Below are positions 44,950 through 52,726 of a stretch of DNA of 64,000 nucleotides, one piece after another. The notes beneath the pieces are model-generated. The model saw nothing but the letters and a program-made list of their open reading frames with translations, was not told the DNA's origin and did not search any database. Each line of letters opens with the position of its first letter. Position 1 is the first letter of the stretch. Position numbers and translations under genes: made by a program. Origin of the DNA: Muribaculaceae bacterium (GTDB lineage: Bacteria; Bacteroidota; Bacteroidia; Bacteroidales; Muribaculaceae); contig JAMPGA010000001.1 of NCBI GenBank assembly GCA_023664185.1, positions 589,840 through 653,839 of the forward strand. The letters are read 5' to 3'.

Positions 44950-45876
44950 TTGACCACACGCCTCTCATATCTGCTCGGCGCCTGCGGAGCGGCTCTCCTG
45001 CTGCAGGGGTGCTTCTTCACAGGCGTCGAGTCGACTCCTAAAATCACGGCCGGCGATGTGCGCCGTGCCACCCCTCAGACCACTCGCGAAGACACATTCA
45101 TGTCGGCCGTGGCCGACGAGCCCCTGGGCGCTTGGCGCCCGGGCAAGACCTTTGTGGTGACCGACTCGCGCATATCGCGTGTGTTTGGACTCGACCCCTC
45201 GGCGGGCGACACCCTGGCCGGGCGCCTCATCAGCTTTGCCGAGGCCGTGGAGAGCCCCGGAGTCACAGGCTCGGGTGTCACCGACCTTGTGTTTGCCACG
45301 CCCGGTGGCGCACGTCTCACATATCGCATCAATCGCCCCATCTCCTCGCTGAAGGCCGAGAAGTCGCTGGCCATACCCTTCACCATACAAACCTCCATGG
45401 TTCACGATGCCGACAGTGTGATGCGCGGACAAAAGGTGTACACCCTCACCGGCCTGTGGCGCGATGATGCCGATAGCCCGGTGAAAGGGCTTAAGTTTGT
45501 GCCTGTTACCATCGACTCGGTCACTCCGGGCAATTCGCTGTTTCCGCTAAAGGTGGCTTTCAGCGGCCAGGATGGTAAGTCGGGGCGCCTGTTCATCTAT
45601 CCAGGCGGCCGCGACGATGCTCCGCGCACCTTCGGCACCGTCTTTGCCTTCACCGACCAGCGGCGGCGATACCCCTCCATCTCCGATGCCAACTGGGACA
45701 ACATCATACATGGCCGTGTGGTCATAGGGATGACCCTCGAGGAATGTAGGCTGGCGCTCGGAGCCCCCAACGAGGTGAACCGCGGCGCCACCCAGAGCTA
45801 TCTGCGCGAAGCCTGGAGCTATGAAAACGGCCGATATCTGCTCTTTGAGGACGGCGAGCTGAAGATGATGAGATAG
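44950..45876 (+). CDS. Lipoprotein of unknown function, TTG start
   Basis: A 308-residue protein. It begins at a TTG codon with no gap after the peptidase stop; this start is preferred because it gives a complete signal peptide with lipobox LLLQGC (Cys21). I do not recognise the family. The C-terminal 65 residues (VIGMTLEECRLALGAPNEVNRG...YENGRYLLFEDGEL) resemble the SmpA/BamE-like fold often found in outer-membrane lipoproteins. It is probably translated by re-initiation after the peptidase. Confidence 0.78.
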   Translation: MTTRLSYLLGACGAALLLQGCFFTGVESTPKITAGDVRRATPQTTREDTFMSAVADEPLGAWRPGKTFVVTDSRISRVFGLDPSAGDTLAGRLISFAEAVESPGVTGSGVTDLVFATPGGARLTYRINRPISSLKAEKSLAIPFTIQTSMVHDADSVMRGQKVYTLTGLWRDDADSPVKGLKFVPVTIDSVTPGNSLFPLKVAFSGQDGKSGRLFIYPGGRDDAPRTFGTVFAFTDQRRRYPSISDANWDNIIHGRVVIGMTLEECRLALGAPNEVNRGATQSYLREAWSYENGRYLLFEDGELKMMR

Positions 45877-45935
45877 CGGCTCAACTTTCCGCCGAGATGA
45901 AGTGTTGTATTATAAGAAACCAAATACAACACAAT

Positions 45936-46670
45936 ATGATAACCGTCACTTATCTCGACCACAGCGGCTTTGCCGTTACCACACCCACGGCCATAATGGT
46001 CTTCGACTACTACAAGGATCCCGACAAGAAGTTGGAAAAGGTGCTTCACTCTCACCCCGACCCCGAGGTGCCGGTGCTGTTTTTTGTGACACACCATCAC
46101 CCCGACCACTTCAACACTTCGATATTCGAACTTGCCCAAAACCGCAAGCGCACCTATATCCTCTCCAACGATATCTTCTCAAAACTCGTGCCCAAGACCG
46201 GCATTTCGGTGGCCTGGATGAGCCCCGGCGATGTGATTGACTCCATTCCCGGCATCTCGGAAGTGAAAGCCTACGGCTCGACCGATGCAGGGGTGTCTTA
46301 TTTCATCACCTTGCCCGACGGCAAAACCATATTCCATGCCGGCGACCTCAACGACTGGCACTGGTCGGAGGAGTCAACTCCGCGCGAGATAGCCGAGTCG
46401 GAAGCTCAGTTTACTAAGATTGTCAACCGTCTGGCCGAAGAGCATCCTTCGATCGATATCGTGATGTTTCCGGTCGACGCCCGTCTGGGTAAGGACTTCG
46501 CCCGCGGCGCCAAGACCTTCCTGGAGAAAGTCAAAGTGGCATTCTTCTTCCCGATGCACTTCTGGGGCGAACCTCAGAAAGCATGCGACTTTGAGGGCTA
46601 CGTGCCAGCCGGCTCTACCACCGAGTGCTACTGCCTGGATCGCCCCGGCATGTCGGCCACTATAAAGTGA
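45936..46670 (+). CDS. Metallo-beta-lactamase-fold hydrolase
   Basis: A 244-residue cytoplasmic protein. The ATG at 45936 (MITVTYLDHSGFAV) starts the first strand of the fold. The metal motif is THHHPDHFN (His53, His55, Asp57, His58), followed by HAGDLNDWHW and a late FPMHFWG. The arrangement resembles UlaG/RomA-type MBL proteins found widely in Bacteroidota and Firmicutes. The substrate is unknown. It lies 59 bases after the lipoprotein gene and may share its transcript. Confidence 0.88.
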   Translation: MITVTYLDHSGFAVTTPTAIMVFDYYKDPDKKLEKVLHSHPDPEVPVLFFVTHHHPDHFNTSIFELAQNRKRTYILSNDIFSKLVPKTGISVAWMSPGDVIDSIPGISEVKAYGSTDAGVSYFITLPDGKTIFHAGDLNDWHWSEESTPREIAESEAQFTKIVNRLAEEHPSIDIVMFPVDARLGKDFARGAKTFLEKVKVAFFFPMHFWGEPQKACDFEGYVPAGSTTECYCLDRPGMSATIK

Positions 46671-46689
46671 CAGTCATAGCGGTAAGACA

Positions 46690-46829
46690 GCCTCGAAGAG
46701 GTCGAGTAGCGCCAGAGCCACACTCCGGGTGTGGCTCTAATATTACTCAACCTCTTCGAGGCCGTTATATTCTCGTTGCTTTACCCCATGCTGAGGCATG
46801 GGGCTACCGTTATATCGCCTCTTCGAGGC
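46690..46829. repeat. REP-like hairpin array (best copy)
   Basis: Five hairpins of two kinds alternate. Short type: CCTCGAAGAGG (46691-46701), CCTCTTCGAGG (46751-46761), GCCTCTTCGAGGC (46817-46829). Long type: a ten-base perfect stem at 46714-46738 (AGAGCCACAC/GTGTGGCTCT) and an eight-base stem at 46784-46803 (CCCCATGC/GCATGGGG). The whole 256-base gap to the PhoH gene holds no coding frame. It separates convergent genes and may also help terminate transcription. Confidence 0.8.
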
Positions 46830-46926
46830 TGTTTTACTCTTCTATAGCACCACTCCTGAGGATGTATCAAAGTGTGCATTTTATACATCACCCTCTCGCC
46901 CTCAGGTCTCGATTATCTCCCGGGCG

Positions 46927-47889
46927 TCAGGCTTCCTCTTTCGGGTTGGCTTCCAGGGCGTCGAAGCGCTCGTATGCCTCGACTATGCGCTGCACCAGCG
47001 AGTGGCGCACGATATCTTTTTTCCCGAATTCGACTTTGCCTATGCCGGGGACGTCGCGGAGCACCCTGAGAGCCTGCAGCAGGCCCGACTGCACGCTGCG
47101 GGGCAGGTCGATCTGCGTGGCGTCGCCTGTGATGATCATCTTGGCATTCATGCCCAGGCGTGTCAGAAACATCTTTATCTGGTGGATGGTGGTGTTCTGG
47201 GCCTCGTCGAGCACGATGACGGCGTCGTTGAGTGTGCGACCGCGCATGAAGGCCAGGGGAGCTATCTGTATCACATTGGTCTCCATGTATTCCTTGAGCT
47301 TGACGGCCGGAATCATATCCTCGAGGGCATCGTAGAGGGGTTGCAGATAGGGGTCGATCTTGTCCTTCATGTCGCCCGGAAGAAATCCGAGCTTCTCGCC
47401 AGCCTCCACAGCCGGGCGCGAGAGTATTATCTTGCGCGCCTCGCGGTTTTTCAGCGCCTTCACCGCCAGGGCTATGGCTATATAGGTCTTGCCGGTGCCG
47501 GCGGGGCCGAGGGCAAAGGTGAGATCGTTTTCATTGAACTCACGCACCAGCTTGGCCTGGTTGGCGTTGCGGGGCGAGATGGGCTTGCCGTTTATGCCAT
47601 AGATTATCACGTCGTCGTGATGAGGCTCGGCGGGGGCCTTGCCTTTCACGATGTCGAGGATTACATCTTCGGTGAGCTTGTTGAAGCGTGAGCAGTAGTC
47701 TTCGAGCTCTTTGATTTTTGTTTCAAATTCCGAGGTCTCCTCATCGTCGCCTATCACCTTTATCACCGATCCGCGCGCTGCCATGCGCAGTTTGGGATAG
47801 AGATTGCGTATCAGGTGCATGTTGCTGTTGTTGACGCCGTAGAAGCTGACGGGGTCGACCTTGTCGATTATTACAATTCGTTCGATCAT
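46927..47889 (-). CDS. PhoH-like ATPase
   Basis: A 320-residue protein. About 110 N-terminal residues (KH-like RNA-binding region typical of PhoH/YbeZ proteins) precede the P-loop ATPase with Walker A GPAGTGKT and Walker B VIVLDEAQN; the conserved RPAVEAGEKLGFLPGD lies between. YbeZ-type proteins work with the endonuclease YbeY in rRNA processing. It is the last gene of a five-gene minus-strand cluster that starts with the DUF4199 gene. Confidence 0.94.
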   Translation of the reverse strand: MIERIVIIDKVDPVSFYGVNNSNMHLIRNLYPKLRMAARGSVIKVIGDDEETSEFETKIKELEDYCSRFNKLTEDVILDIVKGKAPAEPHHDDVIIYGINGKPISPRNANQAKLVREFNENDLTFALGPAGTGKTYIAIALAVKALKNREARKIILSRPAVEAGEKLGFLPGDMKDKIDPYLQPLYDALEDMIPAVKLKEYMETNVIQIAPLAFMRGRTLNDAVIVLDEAQNTTIHQIKMFLTRLGMNAKMIITGDATQIDLPRSVQSGLLQALRVLRDVPGIGKVEFGKKDIVRHSLVQRIVEAYERFDALEANPKEEA

Positions 47890-47936
47890 GTGATGTGGCT
47901 GAGGGAATGTGATTTTTTGGGGGGGAAGCCCTTTAT

Positions 47937-48809
47937 CTATTCAACCTCCGGAATGTTTCTTTTGTTTATGGGTATGGTGTAGATAAACGAAAAATTGCCC
48001 GTCACGGCGTTCGAGCGCTTGCCATAGCCGGGAAGATACATGGGTTTGCCGTGGGGCGAACGGCTTTCGTGGAGCACGGAGTGATACACAATATTCCAGC
48101 CGGCCGAAATGTTGCGCCAGAGTTTCACCCTTATGCCGAAGGCCACCTCTATCCACCCGGCCACGTTGCTGATGCCGTCGAGAGCATAGTGTGAGGGGTC
48201 GTTCCAATAGCCTTCATTGACGGTGACATCCTCCACACTCCATTTATAGGCCGAGAATCCGTATCGCAGACCTCCCAGCACCTTGTAGTCGGGGTTGGAA
48301 TTGTAGAGGAAGTTATACATGGCTCCCAGCTTGAAGTAGGGCGCTATAGACGACTTGAAGGTATAGTTTTTGTTGGCCGGGGTGTCGTTGCAGTCGCTGA
48401 AACCCAGTGTGAACTGCGGCATGTAGCGGTTGTGGAGGTTGATTTCCACCCAAGCTTCCCCAAGGCCGTATTTCTGGCCGAATGCACGCATGAGCGGATC
48501 CCAGATGCTCACCCCCAACGAGCCTTGATAGATCAGCGGAAACTCCATGGGTGGGGGTCCCTGCAGCAGCTGGGTGGTGTCGACAAACTCCTTTCCGGTG
48601 ATGGTGTCGACGGTGATTGTGTTACCGTCGGCATCGACAGTGGTGACAAGGTGTGTGCGGTCTATGGGTTCTTCCACCTTGCTGACCGTGGGCGCACCCG
48701 GCTGGGCGGGCACCACCGGGGTGATGCGGCGCTGCGACAAGGCTGTCAAAGCCATGCAGAGCATGAGTGCCAGAGGCAAGAGCGGGCGTAGACAGTGGGT
48801 GTGCATCAT
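47937..48809 (-). CDS. DUF6048 family outer-membrane protein
   Basis: A 290-residue exported protein with a signal peptide (MHTHCLRPLLPLALMLCMALTALS). After about 60 low-complexity residues come alternating strands (YFKLGAMYNFLYNSN, VLGGLRYGFSAYKW, FGIRVKLWRNISAGWNIVYH) consistent with a small beta-barrel. This matches the DUF6048 proteins of Bacteroidota, which stand next to a DUF6452 gene, as here. Their function is not known. Its ATG overlaps the stop of the DUF6452 gene (ATGA). Confidence 0.85.
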   Translation of the reverse strand: MMHTHCLRPLLPLALMLCMALTALSQRRITPVVPAQPGAPTVSKVEEPIDRTHLVTTVDADGNTITVDTITGKEFVDTTQLLQGPPPMEFPLIYQGSLGVSIWDPLMRAFGQKYGLGEAWVEINLHNRYMPQFTLGFSDCNDTPANKNYTFKSSIAPYFKLGAMYNFLYNSNPDYKVLGGLRYGFSAYKWSVEDVTVNEGYWNDPSHYALDGISNVAGWIEVAFGIRVKLWRNISAGWNIVYHSVLHESRSPHGKPMYLPGYGKRSNAVTGNFSFIYTIPINKRNIPEVE

Positions 48810-49327
48810 CCTTGCGGGTCGGTTTGGTCGTTATTGTCGGGTTCATTCACCCGGAAGAATATTTTCACGGTCTCGCGCTCCACATTGGTTATGGTGGAGT
48901 CGGAGAGCCCTACGGAGTCTATCAGATGACGGGTGTAGGTGAGGGAGCTGACCTTGTAGTGATACATGGCTCCACACTCAGCCGAGGCGAAGTAGGGGAT
49001 GGATGTGTAGGTGAAGGTCAGTGTGTCGTTGAGCTCGGGATAGTCGAGAGCCTTCTGCCTGTAGGATATGCAGAAGCTGGTAGAAGGGGTGGTGGAGCGC
49101 AGGGGCAGATACACCTGGTCGGCGGCCTTCGAGGGCGCGAGCAGCAGCGAGTCGTTGGGCGCCCCGATGCCACCGATGGCCAGAGAGTCGAGCGAGATGG
49201 CCTCGAAAGTGGCCATAGAGTAGAATCCGGCCAGTGGGATAGAGTTCTGATTGTCGGTGCAGAGCGAGGCACCGCAAGCGCTCAGCAGCATCCCGGCCAC
49301 TGCAGCAAGCGGGAGGAAGGGTCTCAT
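48806..49327 (-). CDS. DUF6452 family lipoprotein
   Basis: A 173-residue protein. Lipobox LLSAC (Cys18) and the mature start CGASLCTDNQNSIPLAGFYS resemble DUF6452, in which a CxxxxxC pair precedes a beta-sandwich. It starts immediately after the glycosyltransferase stop and overlaps the DUF6048 gene, so the DUF6452/DUF6048 pair is probably an envelope complex (inference). Confidence 0.83.
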   Translation of the reverse strand: MRPFLPLAAVAGMLLSACGASLCTDNQNSIPLAGFYSMATFEAISLDSLAIGGIGAPNDSLLLAPSKAADQVYLPLRSTTPSTSFCISYRQKALDYPELNDTLTFTYTSIPYFASAECGAMYHYKVSSLTYTRHLIDSVGLSDSTITNVERETVKIFFRVNEPDNNDQTDPQG

Positions 49328-50287
49328 CTACAGTTTATTGATGGTTTCCTTTATCTCATAGTGATTGCGGCCGGGAGAGTTGCGCACAATCAGCTCGCCC
49401 AGAAATCCGGTGAGAAACAGCATGGTGCCCAGCAGCATGGTGGTGAGTGCCAGAAAGAAGTAGGGGGAGTCGGTCACCAGTGTGTAGTGGTTGCCGGCAT
49501 ACATGTTGTAGAGCTTGCTGAACCCCACCACAGCCACGGCTATGAAGCCTATCAGAAACATCAGCGAGCCCAGCATGCCGAAGAAGTGCATGGGCTTGGC
49601 TCCAAACTTCCCGGTGAACCAGAGTGTGGCCAGGTCGAGATAGCCGTTGACAAAACGATCGAGCCCGAACTTGGTGACACCATATTTGCGAGCCTGGTGT
49701 TTCACCACCTTCTCGCCTATCTTGTCGAAGCCGGCGTTTTTGGCCAGGTAGGGTATGTAGCGGTGCATGTCGCCGTAGACTTCGATGTGTTTCACCACAT
49801 CGTTGCGATAGGCTTTGAGGCCGCAGTTGAAGTCGTGGAGGTTCTTAATGCCGCTCACCTTACGGGCGGTGGCATTGAAGAGCTTGGTGGGGATGGTCTT
49901 TGAGATGGGATCGTAGCGTTTCTTCTTCCAGCCCGACACGAGGTCGTAGCCGTCGCGCACAATCATAAGATAGAGTTCCGGAATCTCGTCGGGGGAATCC
50001 TGCAGATCGGCGTCCATGGTGATGACCACGTCGCCCTGGGCCATGGTAAAGCCTGTGTTGAGCGCGGGCGACTTGCCATAGTTGCGTCTGAACGACACCC
50101 CTCTCATGGCCGGATTGGAGGCGGTGATGGTGCGTATCACCTCCCAGGAGTTGTCGGTCGACCCGTCGTCGACAAATATCACCTCATACGAGAAATCGTG
50201 TTCTTTCATCACACGCTCTATCCACGTGGCCAGCTCGGGGAGCGATTCGGCCTCGTTGTAGAGAGGGATGACTACAGATATATCCAT
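49328..50287 (-). CDS. Glycosyltransferase family 2, polyprenyl-phosphate sugar transferase type
   Basis: A 319-residue protein. The GT-A domain begins SVVIPLYNEAESL and has the DDGSTDNSW and DADLQDSP (D-x-D) motifs; two hydrophobic segments at about 235-260 and 275-300 anchor it. This is the layout of GtrB/ArnC/dolichol-phosphate mannose synthase-like enzymes, which load a sugar onto a polyprenyl phosphate. The acceptor pathway is unknown. It lies 15 bases after the DUF4199 gene, an arrangement seen in many Bacteroidota (established for the phylum, recalled rather than searched). Confidence 0.93.
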   Translation of the reverse strand: MDISVVIPLYNEAESLPELATWIERVMKEHDFSYEVIFVDDGSTDNSWEVIRTITASNPAMRGVSFRRNYGKSPALNTGFTMAQGDVVITMDADLQDSPDEIPELYLMIVRDGYDLVSGWKKKRYDPISKTIPTKLFNATARKVSGIKNLHDFNCGLKAYRNDVVKHIEVYGDMHRYIPYLAKNAGFDKIGEKVVKHQARKYGVTKFGLDRFVNGYLDLATLWFTGKFGAKPMHFFGMLGSLMFLIGFIAVAVVGFSKLYNMYAGNHYTLVTDSPYFFLALTTMLLGTMLFLTGFLGELIVRNSPGRNHYEIKETINKL

Positions 50288-50302
50288 TGTGAAACAATTG
50301 GT

Positions 50303-50842
50303 TTACAGTGTTTTCAAATTTGTGTCGCCCCGATGCCTGAATGTGAGCAGTGCGCTCAGACACACCGTGAGCCCCGAGCCGGTGACTATGGCCAGCATTA
50401 TCAGCTCCACCACTATGGAGATGGGGGTGGGGATGAAACGGGCCTCGAGCATGCTGGAGGCCACGCCGGCAGCATCGTCGACAATGGTGCCGGGCATAGT
50501 GCCGGCCATGTCGGCAAGGGTTTGGAGCTGATCCACAATATAGTCGGGCTCAATCCACTTGAGATAGACGGTGAGAGCGGCGCCGGCTATGAGCATGCCG
50601 CAGAAAAACAGCACCACGCCATACATCCACAGCATGGCAAACGAGCTTGCCACACCCAGCGAGCGCTGATAGCGGCGCATCATGGTGTAGACCGCCGCGG
50701 GCACCGACACCATCAGCGCCAGCGACACAAGCCCGAGTATGGGGGAAAGGGTTGAGAATATCGAGGCAAAAAACATAGCCCCGAGATAGAGGCCGAAGCG
50801 CAGACCGTCTGAGGCTCCGCGCCGGTATGGAGATTCAATCAT
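50303..50842 (-). CDS. DUF4199 family membrane protein
   Basis: A 179-residue protein with four hydrophobic segments. The ATG at 50842 (MIESPYRRGASDG) is preferred over an earlier in-frame codon because it lies just after the promoter. The helix pattern and the long loop before the last helix fit DUF4199, of unknown function. It is the first gene of the operon DUF4199 - GT2 - DUF6452 - DUF6048 - PhoH. Confidence 0.82.
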   Translation of the reverse strand: MIESPYRRGASDGLRFGLYLGAMFFASIFSTLSPILGLVSLALMVSVPAAVYTMMRRYQRSLGVASSFAMLWMYGVVLFFCGMLIAGAALTVYLKWIEPDYIVDQLQTLADMAGTMPGTIVDDAAGVASSMLEARFIPTPISIVVELIMLAIVTGSGLTVCLSALLTFRHRGDTNLKTL

Positions 50843-50878
50843 GTTGCTTATTATGCTCTGTTCTTTCGGTTCAAATAG

Positions 50879-50909
50879 CAAAATTAGACAAAATTTGTCA
50901 GAATGTCAA
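50879..50909 (-). promoter_or_regulatory. Promoter of the DUF4199-PhoH operon
   Basis: On the minus strand TTG (50909-50907), 20 bases, then TAATTTTG (50886-50879), a match to the consensus, 36 bases before the ATG at 50842. It interlocks with the divergent lptE promoter. Confidence 0.62.
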
Positions 50910-50925
50910 GAAAACATTAATTTTG
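50894..50925 (+). promoter_or_regulatory. Promoter of the lptE-secG operon
   Basis: TTTG (50894-50897), 20 bases, then TAATTTTG (50918-50925). The ATG of lptE lies at 50931, so the mRNA would have almost no leader. The 13-base palindrome GACAAA-A-TTTGTC (50887-50899) contains this -33 element and lies inside the opposite promoter. Confidence 0.62.
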
Positions 50926-50930
50926 TGGTG

Positions 50931-51449
50931 ATGAAAGCCACATTTCTCATCCGCACACTCATTATCACGCTCATGCTCACCCTGACGGGGTGTAGAATAA
51001 ACTTCACGCTGAACGGTGCCGCGATAGACTACAACGTCTACCGCACCATCTCCGTGTCGGAGTTCCCCATACGTGCCGCGCTGGTGTATCCGCCACTGCA
51101 GCAGATGTTTGAAAACAAGCTGCTCGACTATATCGACACCAACACGCGGCTGCGCACTGTAGACAACGGCAACTCCGATCTCATGCTCGAAGGCGAGATC
51201 ACCGGCTATGCCCTCTCGCCACAGGCCGTGACGGAAAATGCCTATGCTTCGCGCACGCGTCTCACCATCCAGGTGAGGGTGCGCTACACCGACAACCGCC
51301 AGGAAGGCAAGGACATCGACCAGACCTTCAGCGCCTATCGCGACTTCGACTCGTCGGAGATGCTCACCGATGTGCAGGATCAGCTGTGCGAGGAGATTAC
51401 CGCCGAGCTCGTGGATCTTATCTTCAATGCCACCCTGGGCAACTGGTAA
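50931..51449 (+). CDS. lptE: LPS assembly lipoprotein LptE
   Basis: A 172-residue lipoprotein starting at the ATG at 50931. The lipobox is TLTGC (Cys21). The mature part shows the LptE pattern of Bacteroidota: INFTLNGAAIDYNVYRTISV near the start, then YPPLQQMFENKLLDYID and the GEITGYALSPQAV strand. LptE plugs the LptD barrel in the outer membrane and helps insert LPS. It begins an envelope operon with secG and an MsbA-like exporter. Confidence 0.9.
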   Translation: MKATFLIRTLIITLMLTLTGCRINFTLNGAAIDYNVYRTISVSEFPIRAALVYPPLQQMFENKLLDYIDTNTRLRTVDNGNSDLMLEGEITGYALSPQAVTENAYASRTRLTIQVRVRYTDNRQEGKDIDQTFSAYRDFDSSEMLTDVQDQLCEEITAELVDLIFNATLGNW

Positions 51450-51471
51450 ACTTAACCTAATCTCCATCGCC

Positions 51472-52221
51472 ATGACACCCCTATTGAGCCGAATATCAGC
51501 AGCTATCACCGACCCCACCACTGTCCCATTGCAGGGGGCCGACGTGGAGGAAGCAGCTCGTCTGTACCCCTATTTTACTCTCCCGGCGGTGGAATATCTG
51601 CGTCTTCACGGCTCTGACGCCGACGAGGCCACACGCCGCCGGCTTATGAACCGCATAGCCATGAATGCCCCCGATCCGGCTTCGCTCTTTATGCTCGTAA
51701 ATCCCGAAGCCTCACATCTGCGCAATTTCTACCCCGAAGAGCGCAAGGAGATGGGCACCGACGACGCCATCACCAAATTTCTGGAGACCTACGGCTCATC
51801 CGACCCCTCGCAGGATGCCCTGCTTGAACGCCTGATATTCAACCCGGTGCCCCCCGACTATACCTCACTGCTCGAGATGGAAGGAGCCGACACCACTGCC
51901 GCCGCTCCGCAGTCTGCCCAAGATTCGCTCATCGATGCATTCCTGGCATCGGCTCCCGACGAGGATACGGCCGTGAAGCCCGAAATACCCCTCAGAGAGC
52001 CCGAGCCTGTGGCCCCCGAGACTCACCACATCACCCCGCCGGAAGACTCCTCGCTTTCAGAAAGTCTGGCAAAAATCTACATCCGGCAGAAGCGTTATGA
52101 CAAGGCTTTTGAAATTATTCACACTCTAAGTTTGAATAATCCAAAAAAAAGTGCTTACTTTGCAGACCAATTGCGCTTTCTTGCCAAGCTTATGCTGATA
52201 AAGAAGCACCAATCAAACTAA
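51472..52221 (+). CDS. TPR-like protein of unknown function
   Basis: A 249-residue cytoplasmic protein without signal peptide or membrane helix. The first 120 residues are helical, a Pro/Glu/Thr-rich linker follows (about 150-200), and the last 45 residues (SLAKIYIRQKRYDKAFEII) form one tetratricopeptide-like hairpin. I do not recognise a functional family. It lies 22 bases after lptE and 24 bases before secG, so it is probably co-transcribed; earlier in-frame starts overlap lptE and are not used. Confidence 0.78.
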   Translation: MTPLLSRISAAITDPTTVPLQGADVEEAARLYPYFTLPAVEYLRLHGSDADEATRRRLMNRIAMNAPDPASLFMLVNPEASHLRNFYPEERKEMGTDDAITKFLETYGSSDPSQDALLERLIFNPVPPDYTSLLEMEGADTTAAAPQSAQDSLIDAFLASAPDEDTAVKPEIPLREPEPVAPETHHITPPEDSSLSESLAKIYIRQKRYDKAFEIIHTLSLNNPKKSAYFADQLRFLAKLMLIKKHQSN

Positions 52222-52245
52222 TAATCAATCATCTAAACATAAACC

Positions 52246-52614
52246 ATGTACATTGTACTCATAATTCTGACCCTCATCTGCGCCGTGCTCCTCATCTGCG
52301 TGGTGCTCGTGCAGAAGTCAAAAGGCGGCGGTCTCTCTTCGTCGTTTGCAGGTTCAAACCAGATCATGGGTGTGCGTCGCACCAACAGCTTCATCGAGAA
52401 GCTCACATGGTCGCTGGCCGGCATAATCTGCGTTCTCGCCATCCTCTCCACATTCTGCATGCCCAAGGCCATCAACGTAGGTTCGCGCGTGAAGGCTACA
52501 GCCCCCACCGAGCAGACCGTTCCCGGCAACTTTGACACCCCGGCTCCCGCCGCACCCGCTGCCGAAGCTCCTGCTGCTCCCGCCGCAGCTCCTGCCGAGA
52601 CTCCTGCCAAATAA
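52246..52614 (+). CDS. secG: Preprotein translocase subunit SecG
   Basis: A 122-residue protein with two membrane helices (residues 2-22 and 52-72) separated by the conserved LVQKSKGGGLSSSF loop. The C-terminus is a low-complexity Ala/Pro-rich tail (PAAPAAEAPAAPAAAPAE), common in Bacteroidota SecG. SecG joins SecYE and eases protein translocation by SecA. Confidence 0.95.
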   Translation: MYIVLIILTLICAVLLICVVLVQKSKGGGLSSSFAGSNQIMGVRRTNSFIEKLTWSLAGIICVLAILSTFCMPKAINVGSRVKATAPTEQTVPGNFDTPAPAAPAAEAPAAPAAAPAETPAK

Positions 52615-52691
52615 GAGTCTATCTATCTGAGCATCAAGCCCGGCTATAATAAACCATCATAGAGCCTGCCCCGACCCATATCGGTGCGGGC

Positions 52692-52709
52692 TTAGATTGT
52701 GTCTAATAA
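52692..52709 (+). mobile_element. Solo end of the MITE found at 58984
   Basis: Seventeen of 18 bases (TTAGA-T-TGTGTCTAATAA) equal the left end of the 280-bp element at 58981-58998, including the TTA flank. No partner end lies nearby. It sits 17 bases before the TTG start of the exporter gene. Confidence 0.5.
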
Positions 52710-52726
52710 TCCACCATTGATATCCA

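Noticed and set aside
52660..52694. Hairpin after secG (AGCCTGCCCCG...CGGTGCGGGCT) as a terminator
   Set aside because: The stem has two mismatches and no T-run follows, so read-through into the exporter gene is likely.
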